Assembly (NCBI RefSeq): GCF_010111755.1
Contig: NC_088957.1
Location: forward strand, 124,001 to 188,000
Direction: 5' to 3'
Origin: Nakaseomyces glabratus
Lineage: Eukaryota > Ascomycota > Saccharomycetes > Saccharomycetales > Saccharomycetaceae
Length of the DNA stretch: 64,000 nucleotides
Shown: positions 38,155-47,578 of the stretch, one piece after another
Numbering within the stretch: the stretch's first letter is position 1
How the letters are laid out: each line of letters begins with the position of its first letter
The notes under the pieces: model-generated
Told to the model about the DNA's origin: nothing
The model's database searches: none
Seen by the model: only the letters and a program-made list of their open reading frames with translations
Translations under genes and position numbers: made by a program

Positions 38155-39278
38155 TTTAAACTGTACTTCCAGACTATCAACTGGCACTATCCTTCCCAGA
38201 TATGTCCGCGTATTCTACTATAAAACCACAACAAAACACCGATTGCTCTTTGAGCTTTCTAGATTGAAATAACAAATTATAATAACACAAACGCTAACTT
38301 GAGCCTAATTATAATATTTTTACAGACTATAGATAATATGTAATACTCCGAATGGCAATCACTAATAATATGTCCATTTTTCACGTCATCGAAGTTTTGT
38401 TGCCTGATGGCATCCGGTTTGACAACTTGAGTTTCGGCGATACGTTTTATGTGATAAGAATAGAGCTAGAAATACTAATATGATCAGTAATAGTGGTTTG
38501 TTAAGAAGTGCACGTATTCAGGATTATAGTAGGGTCTTTATTTAGGAGTATCTACATTGTAAATGATTTGGTTCTCTCTAGTTTCCTTTTTTGAAAGGAT
38601 CGACCGGTCTAGACCAAGTCTTTAAGTGCTGGCTGAGATTTTTATAATCATGAGCGGATATATTGCTAAGTTGGTCTATAAATTCTTTTCCTACAATAAC
38701 ACGAGTATCTTTAGTATAATTATTAGATAGTCATCATCAATTGACTGACTTTCACCTTCAGGAAAAAATGTGGTATCTTGAAAAACTCAGGAATATACGT
38801 GACTTCCCAACTATAGTAACGTTTCTTGATGGAGGCAAGATTCACCTTTTCACATAAAAGAAGTGGGCTCTCACTAGTTTCAATCAAAGCTGATTTTAGT
38901 TGACTGTTTAGTGAACCGATGGATTTGGTGGTCTCAACCATCATTGTCATCTTACTTTGGCTGATTCAACTACGATAATTAATAATAAGGACATTTATTG
39001 GTAATGTGATGAGGGTACTTTCATTATTTATATACATCGTTTGGGTGTAGTTTATTCGAAAATATAATTATCGGAAAACAGCGAGCTCAAAATTTATCTT
39101 GTTATCTCTTCAATAATTAATAAATATTTTATCGTTATCAAACTTTACATATATAAATAATATTTATTTGCTTTGGTAATGGCCACATTTCGTGCCCTAA
39201 TGCCGATCTAAAGTCATATATAATAGTATTGTTATATTCGAAGCACCTATAAGTAAAAGAGTACAATCAATGAATATC
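38155..39278. other. Intergenic region BDP1 / YNL040W homologue
   Basis: A 1.1 kb gap, very AT-rich at 38960-39200. The only candidate coding segment is the 75-codon frame at 38723-38950. The AT-rich part was searched for centromere elements: a TTCCGATAA core occurs near 39070 on the minus strand but no CDEI partner. Confidence 0.5.
38723..38950 (-). CDS. Hypothetical small protein
   Basis: A 75-residue frame with ATG start (MTMMVETTKSIGSLNSQLK) in the same orientation as both neighbours. Its composition is mixed and protein-like, with a C-terminal KKRYYSWEVTYIPEFFKIPHFF segment. I do not recognise it, and S. cerevisiae has no gene at this position. It could be a small species-specific gene, a remnant of a lost gene, or chance in a long AT-rich gap. 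Confidence 0.3.
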   Translation of the reverse strand: MTMMVETTKSIGSLNSQLKSALIETSESPLLLCEKVNLASIKKRYYSWEVTYIPEFFKIPHFFLKVKVSQLMMTI

Positions 39279-40649
39279 TCACGCAATCTGCTCGAGGTAA
39301 TGTTCTAGCACATCATATTCCTGGTCAGTAAAATTCATTATCTTGCCTTGCCATTTACCACCATTTTTACCACCTCCTCCTTTTAGATTTTTGAGAGCAG
39401 ATTGTAATTCAGATACAGTTTTTTGAATCTTCTCCCCATCTGGAGAGATTATCACGACTGAGCCCATCAGTGACGCCCTCTCTCTGCCACATAAGATGAG
39501 CAGTTCACAATTCTTACTATTCTTGTCACATAATTCTTGAAACTCCTTTTGTATTGCAAGAAGCAAGTCTAAAGAGCCAAATTCATCTTTTAAGACGTAT
39601 AATTGTTTTCCTTCTTCTAATGATTGATATAGTCTTTCTCCTTCAAACTTGGCAATCTGTGAGATGAAATACTGCTCCTTCTTCTTTGCCTTTTGTAAGT
39701 TTTCCTTTAAAGCTACAACCTTTGATGATATTTGTGACTCTGAGCAACTTAACTCTACCTTTGCACTACTTATGTAATCAGTAAGCATCTTAGCGTATAA
39801 AGATACTCTTTTACCACACATGAAATATAGTCTGGAGTTTGTTCCTCTTACAGTACTCTGATTGTCCAAAATTAAGATAGATTGAACTTGAGAGGTAGCT
39901 GTCAAATGAGTACCACAGCAAGGATTCTTATCTAACTCTCCAATATTTATAGTTCTCAAGACACCAAGTGTGTAATCATAATCATCCGGAATCTTTTTTG
40001 TACTTACATCTTCTATAGATTCACTTTTTTCAACGGCAATAGTTTCTTTCACAGTAATGGGCATGACATTTGTTGAAACAATTTCATTGAATTTATCAGT
40101 TATCTCACTTATTTCATCCTTAGATAGTTTCCGTGGTAGCTCTAAATAATTCAAGTAGTCACTCGGTTCCAAAATTGGCTTTTTAGTACTAGGTATACCA
40201 CCCATAGACCATGATAATGTGTCAGCGTTGTCGTAATAGTTGTCTAAAATTGCACTAAGTAAGTGCTGACCAGTATGTTGTTGCATGTAATCTAATCTCT
40301 TTTCTTTGTCTACATGCAATGAAATTTTGGAACCTGGTTCGATTGCTTGATCGACGTAGTGCTTTGCGTGTAGACCCTCACGGACTACTTTAACAACATT
40401 GATACGTTTGGTTTCATCATCACGTAGTGTTACATACCCGGTGTCACTAGGTTGTCCACCGCCTTCAGGGAATAAAATGGTATCTTCAAGTTCCAAAACA
40501 TGGGTAGCCTCCTTGCCGATCAGGAACTTTTTAGCGGTCTTTGAATCAACTTTTACACAGGAAATAACATTGGTTTCAAAATCTTCCAAAAGAAATGGTT
40601 CACGTTGACATTTCAGCGCCCCAACAACAGCAGGTGTAGCAACAGTCAT
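39279..40649 (-). CDS. AlaX-like alanyl-tRNA editing domain protein, YNL040W homologue
   Basis: A 456-residue protein, the same length as S. cerevisiae YNL040W. It resembles the editing half of alanyl-tRNA synthetase: EDTILFPEGGGQPSDTGYV, then QQHTGQHLLSAILDNYY with the first zinc/editing histidine motif (HxxxH), and CCGTHLTATSQVQSI with the second Cys/His pair. Such AlaXp proteins hydrolyse Ser or Gly mischarged on tRNA-Ala. A coiled coil (about 290-330) and a glycine-rich KGGGGKNGGKWQGK tail follow, like the C-Ala region. The enzymatic role follows from family membership. It is separated from BDP1 by the 1.1 kb gap. Confidence 0.9.
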   Translation of the reverse strand: MTVATPAVVGALKCQREPFLLEDFETNVISCVKVDSKTAKKFLIGKEATHVLELEDTILFPEGGGQPSDTGYVTLRDDETKRINVVKVVREGLHAKHYVDQAIEPGSKISLHVDKEKRLDYMQQHTGQHLLSAILDNYYDNADTLSWSMGGIPSTKKPILEPSDYLNYLELPRKLSKDEISEITDKFNEIVSTNVMPITVKETIAVEKSESIEDVSTKKIPDDYDYTLGVLRTINIGELDKNPCCGTHLTATSQVQSILILDNQSTVRGTNSRLYFMCGKRVSLYAKMLTDYISSAKVELSCSESQISSKVVALKENLQKAKKKEQYFISQIAKFEGERLYQSLEEGKQLYVLKDEFGSLDLLLAIQKEFQELCDKNSKNCELLILCGRERASLMGSVVIISPDGEKIQKTVSELQSALKNLKGGGGKNGGKWQGKIMNFTDQEYDVLEHYLEQIA

Positions 40650-40854
40650 AGTTCAATTATGAATACTGATTTGGATGGAAAGGAGCAAACTCAGCCTTAC
40701 AGTTTCGAAACACTTTTGCTTGTTATGCACTTATGCAGTCAGCTCATCGCAATTATGTGTAATGTCACCGTTTAGGGTAACATCAAATCCATGATAATAT
40801 AAATTGATGATATTTAATATTAGTTACTCTTTATTTGTTGGCTGAATGATTTTG

Positions 40855-41985
40855 TCAATAAGGTTTGAATCTGTTCTTCTTCGAATGTTTCTTCTTTTTC
40901 TTATTCTTTCGTTTTTCTGACTTATCAGCTATCACCTCTACAGGTTGTTTCTCCAATTGCACTTCCGGTACTTCATCTGATAGCAGACTCATTTTCGTAC
41001 TGTAATCCCAAAACGTCTCTGGAATGTCTAATTTAATATCGTTCCTCCATGCCTTTACTTGACCATCTTCTCCACAACTGTATAACATATCTGATTGAGA
41101 AGGTAGTATATATGTGTCTCTGACGATTTCATCTCCATGGGCTTGCGAAATTGTTATGGTGTCTTTTGCTTGTACGTGCTCATTTCTGAATGGGATTATT
41201 CTTAGAGCACCTTTACCTTCTTCGGAAACACCGGCAGATATGTAACCTGGGTATATATCTACCACATAGTTACAATCCCATGGTTGTCTGATATCTCCGA
41301 AATCCAATGGCTGTGGTTCTCGCAACTCTTCCGACTTGTCATTCAATTCATGGATAGCAAAAGTTTCCATGTGTGATAATGTAAATATACGACGTGGAGC
41401 CAGCCACCCACATGAATGAATTGACGCATAGTTTATCACCTGATGCAGTGCATCTTCTTCTTCAGGTTCTAACAAGTCATAGACATTAGTGTAGCCATCT
41501 GTTGATCCACTTAACAATACATTAGCATCTGCAGGATGAAAAGCAATAGAGGTGATGTCGTCCTGATGAGAATCAACAAATGATCTTACGGGCTTGCTCC
41601 AGTTTCTAATATCAAAGAGATGTAAGTGGGCATCTACCCCCTGTTGTTCGCTACCATAGGCAAGCATACCATGCCCAGATCCCAAGGATAGTACATTTGC
41701 ACCATTTTCTTGTTCCAATGTGGCCACTTCTTTGTTTTCTCGCAAGTCAAATACCTTTACTTTATTTCCATTACTGGCTGCAAACAAGTTCTCCTGGCCA
41801 TCCACCCTACTCAAAGCATTGATGGATGTCTCACCAACTTTAAAACTATCCTGTTTAGATAAATCCAGACCAAGCAGGTGAACTTCTCCACTACTTACAG
41901 AGGTAAGGATACCATTGTGTACCGGCTGCAACTTCAAACACCAATTGTTTGAGCCAAAATTACAAGACCCAGCAAGCGAATACAT
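40855..41985 (-). CDS. WD40-repeat protein, YNL035C homologue (WDR89-like)
   Basis: A 376-residue beta-propeller (S. cerevisiae YNL035C has 389), taken from the ATG at 41985 rather than the TTG one codon before. WD-type repeats are visible, for example KVKVFDLRENKEVATLEQ, HLHLFDIRNWSKPVRSFVDSHQDDITSIAFHP with the adjoining SGSTDGYTNVYDLL, and YSCGEDGQVKAWRND. The C-terminus is a basic KKKKKHSKKNRF tail, suggestive of nuclear or nucleolar location. WDR89-type proteins have no firmly assigned function that I know of. In S. cerevisiae the gene is near NCE103; here it follows YNL040W, a local rearrangement. Confidence 0.87.
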   Translation of the reverse strand: MYSLAGSCNFGSNNWCLKLQPVHNGILTSVSSGEVHLLGLDLSKQDSFKVGETSINALSRVDGQENLFAASNGNKVKVFDLRENKEVATLEQENGANVLSLGSGHGMLAYGSEQQGVDAHLHLFDIRNWSKPVRSFVDSHQDDITSIAFHPADANVLLSGSTDGYTNVYDLLEPEEEDALHQVINYASIHSCGWLAPRRIFTLSHMETFAIHELNDKSEELREPQPLDFGDIRQPWDCNYVVDIYPGYISAGVSEEGKGALRIIPFRNEHVQAKDTITISQAHGDEIVRDTYILPSQSDMLYSCGEDGQVKAWRNDIKLDIPETFWDYSTKMSLLSDEVPEVQLEKQPVEVIADKSEKRKNKKKKKHSKKNRFKPY

Positions 41986-42198
41986 CAAGGCTATATCTAA
42001 GGTAAATAGAAACTAACTGTATTTATAACAATCGAATCTAATAGATATGAGTAGGAAGGAAATGCTAAGCTAAAAATGAATCTATTTAGTTGTTCTTTTT
42101 ATGAAGCTCATCGCAAAAAAGTAAAATCAGACACAGTCAATCATACTCAGAAAGAGTCGTACAAGTTTATTTTACAGTAGCAAAAATAAAAAATAAAA
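41986..42198. terminator. tRNA-Ile Pol III terminator and WD40-gene promoter
   Basis: Read on the minus strand, the T-rich run just after the tRNA 3' end (about 42179-42198) is a Pol III terminator. The rest is the promoter of the WD40 gene. Confidence 0.6.
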
Positions 42199-42272
42199 TG
42201 GTCTCTAGCGGGATCGAACCGCTGATCCCCGCGTTATTAGCACGGTGCCTTAACCAACTGGGCCAAGAGACC
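42199..42272 (-). tRNA. tI(AAU): tRNA-Ile (anticodon AAU)
   Basis: A 74-base intronless cloverleaf starting GGTCTCTTGGCCCAGTTGG and ending GAGACC with discriminator A. The anticodon loop CTAATAA reads AAU; the T-arm contains GGTTCGATCC. It appears identical to S. cerevisiae tRNA-Ile(AAU). Confidence 0.96.
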
Positions 42273-42446
42273 TTTTAATTGTTATTGTTTTTGAAATAAT
42301 CATACGTACACAGAAATGATTAGGTTAAGTTTTGGTTTTGAAAGATAGATTTCAAACACTGTTCTGTATCTTATGGATTATAAAGGATATATATATTGAA
42401 AAAATCAGATTACGAATCATCAATTAGTTTACAAAAATATCTTAGA

Positions 42447-43700
42447 CTATAAACGATCGGAGCCAGTTAATCTAACAGCAGCACCGTATTTCTGCAATTT
42501 GGTTAGTAAACCGTCACCTTGCTTGACAAGCAAGCTGTATTGGGCGTTTTTATTGTCCGGCCTGTTTGTCTCCACGATACCATTAACCCTGTCAATGACA
42601 CAGTTCAATTGCCTGTTTGGGATGAATTTACCCAAGTCATTGTCAAGGAATTCCACTGATACACCAAATGCACTGGCCATTGACTTCAGAGAAAGAGTTT
42701 TATAAGACTCAAGAAGTTGGGCGTAAACTTTTCTTCTCATCTCCCTTACAAAATAATCAGCATGTACATTCAAATACTTGGAAGGGATCAGAACATTGTC
42801 GTAAGTCTCAAGCAAAAAGGGGAAGTAACTTGCGTAATCTGATGTATACAATGAAATAGTCAAGGATGAGATGGACTGTAATGCAGGTGTTGTGTTAATT
42901 AATGATAGTAAATCTGGTGAGTCTACGACCTTGGCCTTTAAATCAGTTCTTTCTAGAGCAAATAAGCCGGCAACAGAGGCATATGTGGCAATATTTTCAT
43001 ATGATGTAAGCTCTATGGAGGTGAAAGTAGCTAGAGAGTCAACCAGCAAGTTTGCAGCCTCTTTGAAATCCCTTATAGCTAGAGAGTGAATACCCTTGTA
43101 GGTCTTATATCTGTTTCTTCTCTCCCAGTCACCACCTTTCTCAATCATAGCGTTGGTTTGAGCTAGCCTGTCCTTGACAAATAGCTGGTCATTGTAGAAA
43201 AAACCAATTCTTGTAATTGTCAACATAACATCGATCTTTGCACCAGTTGAGATAGCCTTCTCCAATGCTTTCTCCAATGTTTCCTGAGCGTTGATACGAT
43301 CACCAATCTGAGCGTAATATTCACCCAAATTAATCCATGCTTGTGCTCTCTCCAGTTCACCTTCATCATTCTCCTCAATTTCTTCAATTTTCTTCTTAAA
43401 ATCAGCAATCTTCTGTTCGTTCTTTTCCACCAATCTATCATATAGTGATTTGTCAAATTTCAGAAGCCCCCCTTGTGGCACATATTCTTCAGCAAGATAT
43501 TTATAATAAGGAGCCATCTCTTCCTCTTCTATTAGCTTCATCAACTTATCAAGCACTTCGCTGTGCTTGCTACTCAACTTGTCCTGTGTAAGCACAAATG
43601 CTAACTCAGATGCTTCATAATTAGGCACCTTGTTAACCGTTGGGTCAACGTACTGGACCTCCCCGTCCTCCTCTTCATTGAACTTCTTATCATCTACCAT
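42447..43700 (-). CDS. RPN7: 26S proteasome lid subunit Rpn7
   Basis: A 417-residue protein (S. cerevisiae Rpn7 has 429). The frame is open for another 69 codons upstream, but the conserved product begins at the ATG at 43700 with MVDDKKFNEEEDG, then VQYVDPTVNKVPNYEAS. The TPR-like helical solenoid (MAPYYKYLAEE; AQAWINLGEYYAQIGD; AISTGAKIDVMLTI) leads to a C-terminal PCI domain (about 240-380, FVREMRRKVYAQLLESYKTLSLKSMASAFGV). The extreme C-terminus KYGAAVRLTGSDRL is conserved. Rpn7 links lid and base through Rpn3 and Rpn6. A PACE-like site lies upstream. It is divergent from YTH1, as YPR108W-YPR107C. Confidence 0.96.
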   Translation of the reverse strand: MVDDKKFNEEEDGEVQYVDPTVNKVPNYEASELAFVLTQDKLSSKHSEVLDKLMKLIEEEEMAPYYKYLAEEYVPQGGLLKFDKSLYDRLVEKNEQKIADFKKKIEEIEENDEGELERAQAWINLGEYYAQIGDRINAQETLEKALEKAISTGAKIDVMLTITRIGFFYNDQLFVKDRLAQTNAMIEKGGDWERRNRYKTYKGIHSLAIRDFKEAANLLVDSLATFTSIELTSYENIATYASVAGLFALERTDLKAKVVDSPDLLSLINTTPALQSISSLTISLYTSDYASYFPFLLETYDNVLIPSKYLNVHADYFVREMRRKVYAQLLESYKTLSLKSMASAFGVSVEFLDNDLGKFIPNRQLNCVIDRVNGIVETNRPDNKNAQYSLLVKQGDGLLTKLQKYGAAVRLTGSDRL

Positions 43701-43784
43701 GGCTATATTAGTGTGTTTGGTACTACAGTAGTTGTTTGAATATCTGTTTTTTGGTTTAATTGAAGACCGTTTACTTTTTAAAGG

Positions 43785-43793
43785 TTTGCCACT
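43785..43793 (-). promoter_or_regulatory. PACE-like Rpn4 site of RPN7
   Basis: AGTGGCAAA on the minus strand, about 85 bases upstream of the RPN7 ATG, differs from the PACE consensus GGTGGCAAA by one base. Rpn4 coordinates proteasome genes through this element. Confidence 0.55.
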
Positions 43794-43992
43794 CTTTGCT
43801 TCTTTAAGTTCCAACTTTTCGGATTTCGCTTCCAAATTGAAATTTTGAAAATATAAGAGCTGAGACAAAGGCCAGATGACACAGTTAGTAAAGGATATAT
43901 GGGCCAATTACATTATAGTAAGAGCTAGTTGCATGAGTAGCTATTGTTAGAATCTTACAGGTCATATTGCTTGGTGTTCAGTTGGTAGAAAT

Positions 43993-44622
43993 ATGGGCAG
44001 TGTGGTACATCCAGATACAGAGAAGTATCCCTTCAAGTTTGAGCCGTTTCTGAGGCAGGAGTATTCATTTGCACTGGATCCTGACAGACCAGTGTGTGAG
44101 GATTTTAATTATAAAATAGGGCCAAGTTCCTGTCCTAATGGTGTGTTCTGTCCCAAGAAGCATGTCCTGGGCATTTTCCAGAATAAAATTGTGTGTAAGC
44201 ATTGGCTCCGAGGGTTATGTAAGAAGAATGACAACTGTGAGTATTTGCATGAGTATAATTTAAGAAAGATGCCTGAGTGTGTTTTCTACGCAAAGAACGG
44301 GTTCTGTACGCAATCTCCAGAGTGTCAGTATCTACATATTGATCCACTCAGTAAAGTTCCGCCATGTGAAGATTATGAGATGGGGTTCTGTCCCAAAGGT
44401 AGCGCGTGTGAGAAAAGGCATATCAAGAAGGTGCTATGTCAAAGGTATATCAATGGGTTCTGTCCCCTCGGAAGGAGGGAATGTGACATGGAACATCCAT
44501 TCTTTTACATACCTGATTTAAGTAGTCCACTGAGAATAAAGAAAGATGAAGAGATCAACACGAGAAAGAGAGATGAAGAAAACGAAAGAAGATTAAATGC
44601 CATAATTAATGGGGAAATATGA
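43993..44622 (+). CDS. YTH1: CCCH zinc-finger mRNA 3'-end processing factor (CPSF30)
   Basis: A 209-residue protein (S. cerevisiae Yth1 has 208) with five CCCH zinc fingers at about residues 37-185: CPNGVFCPKKH, CKHWLRGLCKKNDNCEYLH, CVFYAKNGFCTQSPECQYLH, CEDYEMGFCPKGSACEKRH and CQRYINGFCPLGRRECDMEH. The N-terminal HPDTEKYPFKFEPFLRQEYSF and the C-terminal RKRDEENERRLNAIINGEI are conserved. Yth1 is a subunit of the cleavage and polyadenylation factor and recognises A/U-rich signals near the poly(A) site. It shares a 292-base divergent promoter with RPN7. Confidence 0.96.
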   Translation: MGSVVHPDTEKYPFKFEPFLRQEYSFALDPDRPVCEDFNYKIGPSSCPNGVFCPKKHVLGIFQNKIVCKHWLRGLCKKNDNCEYLHEYNLRKMPECVFYAKNGFCTQSPECQYLHIDPLSKVPPCEDYEMGFCPKGSACEKRHIKKVLCQRYINGFCPLGRRECDMEHPFFYIPDLSSPLRIKKDEEINTRKRDEENERRLNAIINGEI

Positions 44623-44840
44623 ATGTGTTATGTTGTTATCTATAAACTCTATACAAAGTTAAAGAATTGGTGAATCACTGAATGGTTTGTCAGCACTCTC
44701 AAATACGTCACTGGCAAAATGATCTCGGTTTGCTTGCTTGGAAAATTAATGTATCTGCCTACCATAAGATAAAATTGAGAAGGCAGTTGGCATAAAACAT
44801 AAGAGTATTATCGGGTATCAAAATAGGGTGGCAATATTAA

Positions 44841-45983
44841 TTAATGCAACAATTGCATTATTTCTTCTAGGGGTTTTCTCTCTACTAGAATAGCATTTAG
44901 AATCTGCAGCTCTTCTCTCCAAATATCATAGATTCTTTGGTCCTGGATATTTAGACTAATAGGATCCATTTTAGAGATGGCGTTGATCAGCCATTGTGAT
45001 TTCTGTACTGGGGACGCGGATCTACTTCTAGTCTCGTTTGTGGAGGACGAATTGAACAGTTGGTCGTAAGGCTCGTAGCCGGTAATGAATGACAGGAGGC
45101 ACAGACCAGCTGCGTATAGATCTGTATGCATTGAAGGTGTTCCCACAATATGGCTAGAGTGATTGCTCATTGGCATATCTGAGAAGAAAGATATCAACTC
45201 GGGTGCGCAATACTCCAAAGTAGTGTCGACATGGTCATGTGTGGTATTGAACTCCTCGGGGCCTTCTATGTCAGCAGATGTGAAGTCTGCTAAGTAAAAT
45301 CTCGTTGTGTCTGTGTCATGTCTCGGTAGATTCAGTAAAATGTTAGATGTTTTGATATCTCTGTGGACTATATTTTTAGATTTCATAAACTTTAGCGCAC
45401 ATAGTATATCTCTTAATAGTGAATGCCATACTCCTTTGTCCGGCTGGATATCGCCTCGGTGCAAGTTAATATATGTGTGTAGGTTCAGCTCGAATTTCTG
45501 CAACACCAGCGCAGGTACTAGTTCATTCGCACGCAGGTGTCTAAAGTGACTCTTGCCGAGATAAGTTACCCCAATAAGAGGCACGATGTTGTTATCGGGA
45601 GCTTGTAGCAGCCGCAGTATCAGCGCCTCCCGCAGAATTATGTCGTACTTCCTCCGAGACATCGGACACTTGATTACGTAGCGGTCCTCCAGGTCGAAGA
45701 TGAAAGAGACAGAGCCTCTATCCCTGACTTTCCCTATCTTTAGCGATGGGTTCAAGTACAGGTCGACATTTCTGTCGCCATACACTTGGCAAGCAACAGA
45801 GGCAAGCGTACCGTGGTACAGCGCCATAACATCCATGACCTTGTTCCCGTTCTTCGAGCACAGCTCAAGGTCGGACTGCAGCAGGTCCAAAGAGGACTGG
45901 CTGCATTTGCCTTCCTCCAACTCCGGAGACAGAGGCATATACCGAGAAGTGGTAAAAGCCGGCGACGTCGGCGGTGTATCCAT
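44841..45983 (-). CDS. ISR1: Serine/threonine kinase Isr1
   Basis: A 380-residue divergent protein kinase (S. cerevisiae Isr1 has 443). The glycine loop is poorly formed, but VAIK-type lysine (RYVIKCPMSRRKYDIILREALIL), the catalytic loop IVHRDIKTSNILL, DFT in place of DFG (YLADFTSADIEG) and the APE motif (YCAPELISF) are present, so it is probably active. S. cerevisiae Isr1 is implicated in staurosporine resistance and in restraining Gfa1 and chitin precursor synthesis. The N-terminal 50 residues are Ser/Pro-rich and may hold a degron. It is followed by the YTH1-RPN7 pair as in YPR106W-YPR107C-YPR108W. The 5' half is somewhat GC-rich. Confidence 0.9.
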   Translation of the reverse strand: MDTPPTSPAFTTSRYMPLSPELEEGKCSQSSLDLLQSDLELCSKNGNKVMDVMALYHGTLASVACQVYGDRNVDLYLNPSLKIGKVRDRGSVSFIFDLEDRYVIKCPMSRRKYDIILREALILRLLQAPDNNIVPLIGVTYLGKSHFRHLRANELVPALVLQKFELNLHTYINLHRGDIQPDKGVWHSLLRDILCALKFMKSKNIVHRDIKTSNILLNLPRHDTDTTRFYLADFTSADIEGPEEFNTTHDHVDTTLEYCAPELISFFSDMPMSNHSSHIVGTPSMHTDLYAAGLCLLSFITGYEPYDQLFNSSSTNETRSRSASPVQKSQWLINAISKMDPISLNIQDQRIYDIWREELQILNAILVERKPLEEIMQLLH

Positions 45984-46645
45984 TGTTTTCTATCGTTATT
46001 TCTTTGTATCCTCACAACTGTGGTCCGAGAACATGCACTTATGCACCACCCATTGCTCATCGCTTATTTATTTACCCATGTGAGATGCCCACAAGCATCG
46101 CATCTTTTCTGTTGTGCCTACACACGTAATCTTCGATTCTGATGCACAAGATTTGTTTTCTTCAACGCAAAAACAAATGACGTCATTTTTTTTATTGAAT
46201 GCAATGAAGCATATCGGCTTTGTACGCAGCCTTCTGTGTCTCCAATAGATGGGGGGTTTAAAGGGTCCAACCTCCCATCCCGCTCCCATTGTCTTGGAGT
46301 GTACGGTGTTCTCTCTGCGGAGTAGGTTCATCCTCTGTGAAAACGCCCGAGGAGCAATACAAGTAGCAAGGGTCCCTCCCCCCATAAATTAATTAATTAA
46401 TTTAAAATTAAATTAGAATTAATTTAAAATTAAATTATCAATAAATTAGGATTCCAACAAGTTAATGAGTGATGGACTTAGACATTGAGCCTAAAAGTCC
46501 TTTGTCCTTTGGGACAATGCCTGACTGAGGGGAGGAAGTTAATATATATATTGGAATGTTCTAATGCTTTGGATTTTCTTATTTCTAGTAGAATGTGTAG
46601 TTTTTCATTTGTGGATAAGCACTGTAACAACAAGTAATACTAATT
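45984..46645. other. Divergent ISR1 / LSP1 region with a pure A/T tract
   Basis: A 660-base divergent promoter region. A 54-base stretch of only A and T with self-complementary AATTAATT/AAATTTAAA units lies at 46385-46438. A STRE-like AGGGG occurs near 46530 and a TATATATATT near 46541, about 100 bases upstream of LSP1. Confidence 0.55.
46385..46438. repeat. AT-only palindromic repeat
   Basis: Tandem AATTAATT units followed by two copies of a TTTAAAATTAAATTA-type block form a pure A/T stretch of about 54 bases. The units are palindromic, so it could unwind or form hairpins. Confidence 0.85.
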
Positions 46646-47578
46646 ATGCACAAGACATATTCATTGAGAGAGAGTAGGAAGCCTACTGCGCAGGAGATTC
46701 AGTCTCCTCCACCACCGGCTGCGTCGACCAAGTCGAAGTTTTTCGGGAAAGGTGGTTTGGCGTACTCGCTGAGGAAGACCACTGCTGGTAATGTTGGGCC
46801 TGAGCTTTCACGTAAGTTGTCCAAGCTAGTGAAGATTGAGAAGAATGTGATGCGGTCTATGGAGGTTGCCTCTGTAGAGAAGAAGGATGCTGCCAAGACT
46901 TTGTCCTTGTGGGGTCTTGAGAACGACGATGATGTCTCTGACATTACCGATAAGCTAGGTGTGATCATCTTTGAGATGGCCGAGCTGGACGACCAGTTTG
47001 TAGACAGGTACGATCAGTACAGATTGACCATGAAGTCCATCAGAGATATTGAGGGGTCAGTGCAACCAGTTAGAGACCGCAAGGACAAGATCACAGACAA
47101 GATCGCTTACATGAAGTACAAAGACCCACATTCTCAAAAGATTGAGATCTTGGAACAGGAACTAGTTAGGTGTGAAGCTGAAACTCTGGTTGCTGAGGCA
47201 CAGCTTTCGAACATTACGAGATCAAAAATGAAGGCCGCTTTCAACTACCAATTCGATGCCATGATTGAGCACTCTGAAAAGATCGCTTTGTTGGCCGGGT
47301 ACGGTAAGGCATTGTTGGAGTTGTTAGACGATGGTCCAGTTACTCCAGGTGAGACTAGACCTACTTACGACGGATACGAGGCATCTAAGCAGATTATCGT
47401 TGATGCAGAGGGTGCTTTGAATGAATGGACCTTGGATAATGCTCAGGTGAGACCAAGCTTGAGCTTCAAGGAACAAGAATACACAGTTGAAGAGGTAGAA
47501 GATGAAGAAGATGAGTATGAAAATGAGCCACTAAATGAAACCGTCATTAACCCTGAGGATATGACACCAGTATCTTAA
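46646..47578 (+). CDS. LSP1: Eisosome core BAR protein Lsp1
   Basis: A 310-residue Pil1/Lsp1-family protein. It opens MHKTYSLRES, with the FFGKGGLAYS membrane-insertion segment. The BAR domain (about 50-270) keeps GPELSRKLSKLVKIEKNV, GLENDDDVSDITDKLGV, DQFVDRYDQYRLT and RDRKDKITDKIAYMKYKDP. Details such as IEKNV, GLENDDD and IEHSEKIALLAGYGKALLELLDD agree better with Lsp1 than Pil1. Eisosomes shape plasma-membrane furrows (MCC) and respond to Pkh kinases. The acidic C-terminal tail is shorter than in S. cerevisiae (341 residues). The gene is inserted relative to the YPR105-108 block. SLM2, another eisosome-associated gene, is also in this window. Confidence 0.93.
   Translation: MHKTYSLRESRKPTAQEIQSPPPPAASTKSKFFGKGGLAYSLRKTTAGNVGPELSRKLSKLVKIEKNVMRSMEVASVEKKDAAKTLSLWGLENDDDVSDITDKLGVIIFEMAELDDQFVDRYDQYRLTMKSIRDIEGSVQPVRDRKDKITDKIAYMKYKDPHSQKIEILEQELVRCEAETLVAEAQLSNITRSKMKAAFNYQFDAMIEHSEKIALLAGYGKALLELLDDGPVTPGETRPTYDGYEASKQIIVDAEGALNEWTLDNAQVRPSLSFKEQEYTVEEVEDEEDEYENEPLNETVINPEDMTPVS

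Noticed and set aside
39050..39080. TTCCGATAA core in very AT-rich DNA as a centromere
   Set aside because: The core is imperfect and there is no CDEI partner in the neighbouring AT-rich DNA.
43884..43890. Minus-strand TACTAAC upstream of RPN7 suggesting a 5' intron
   Set aside because: RPN7 has a conserved ATG start at 43700 and needs no extra exon.
43701..43907. Extension of RPN7 by 69 N-terminal residues
   Set aside because: The extension has no resemblance to Rpn7, while MVDDKKFNEEEDG aligns with the known N-terminus and the extension overlaps the PACE-like promoter site.
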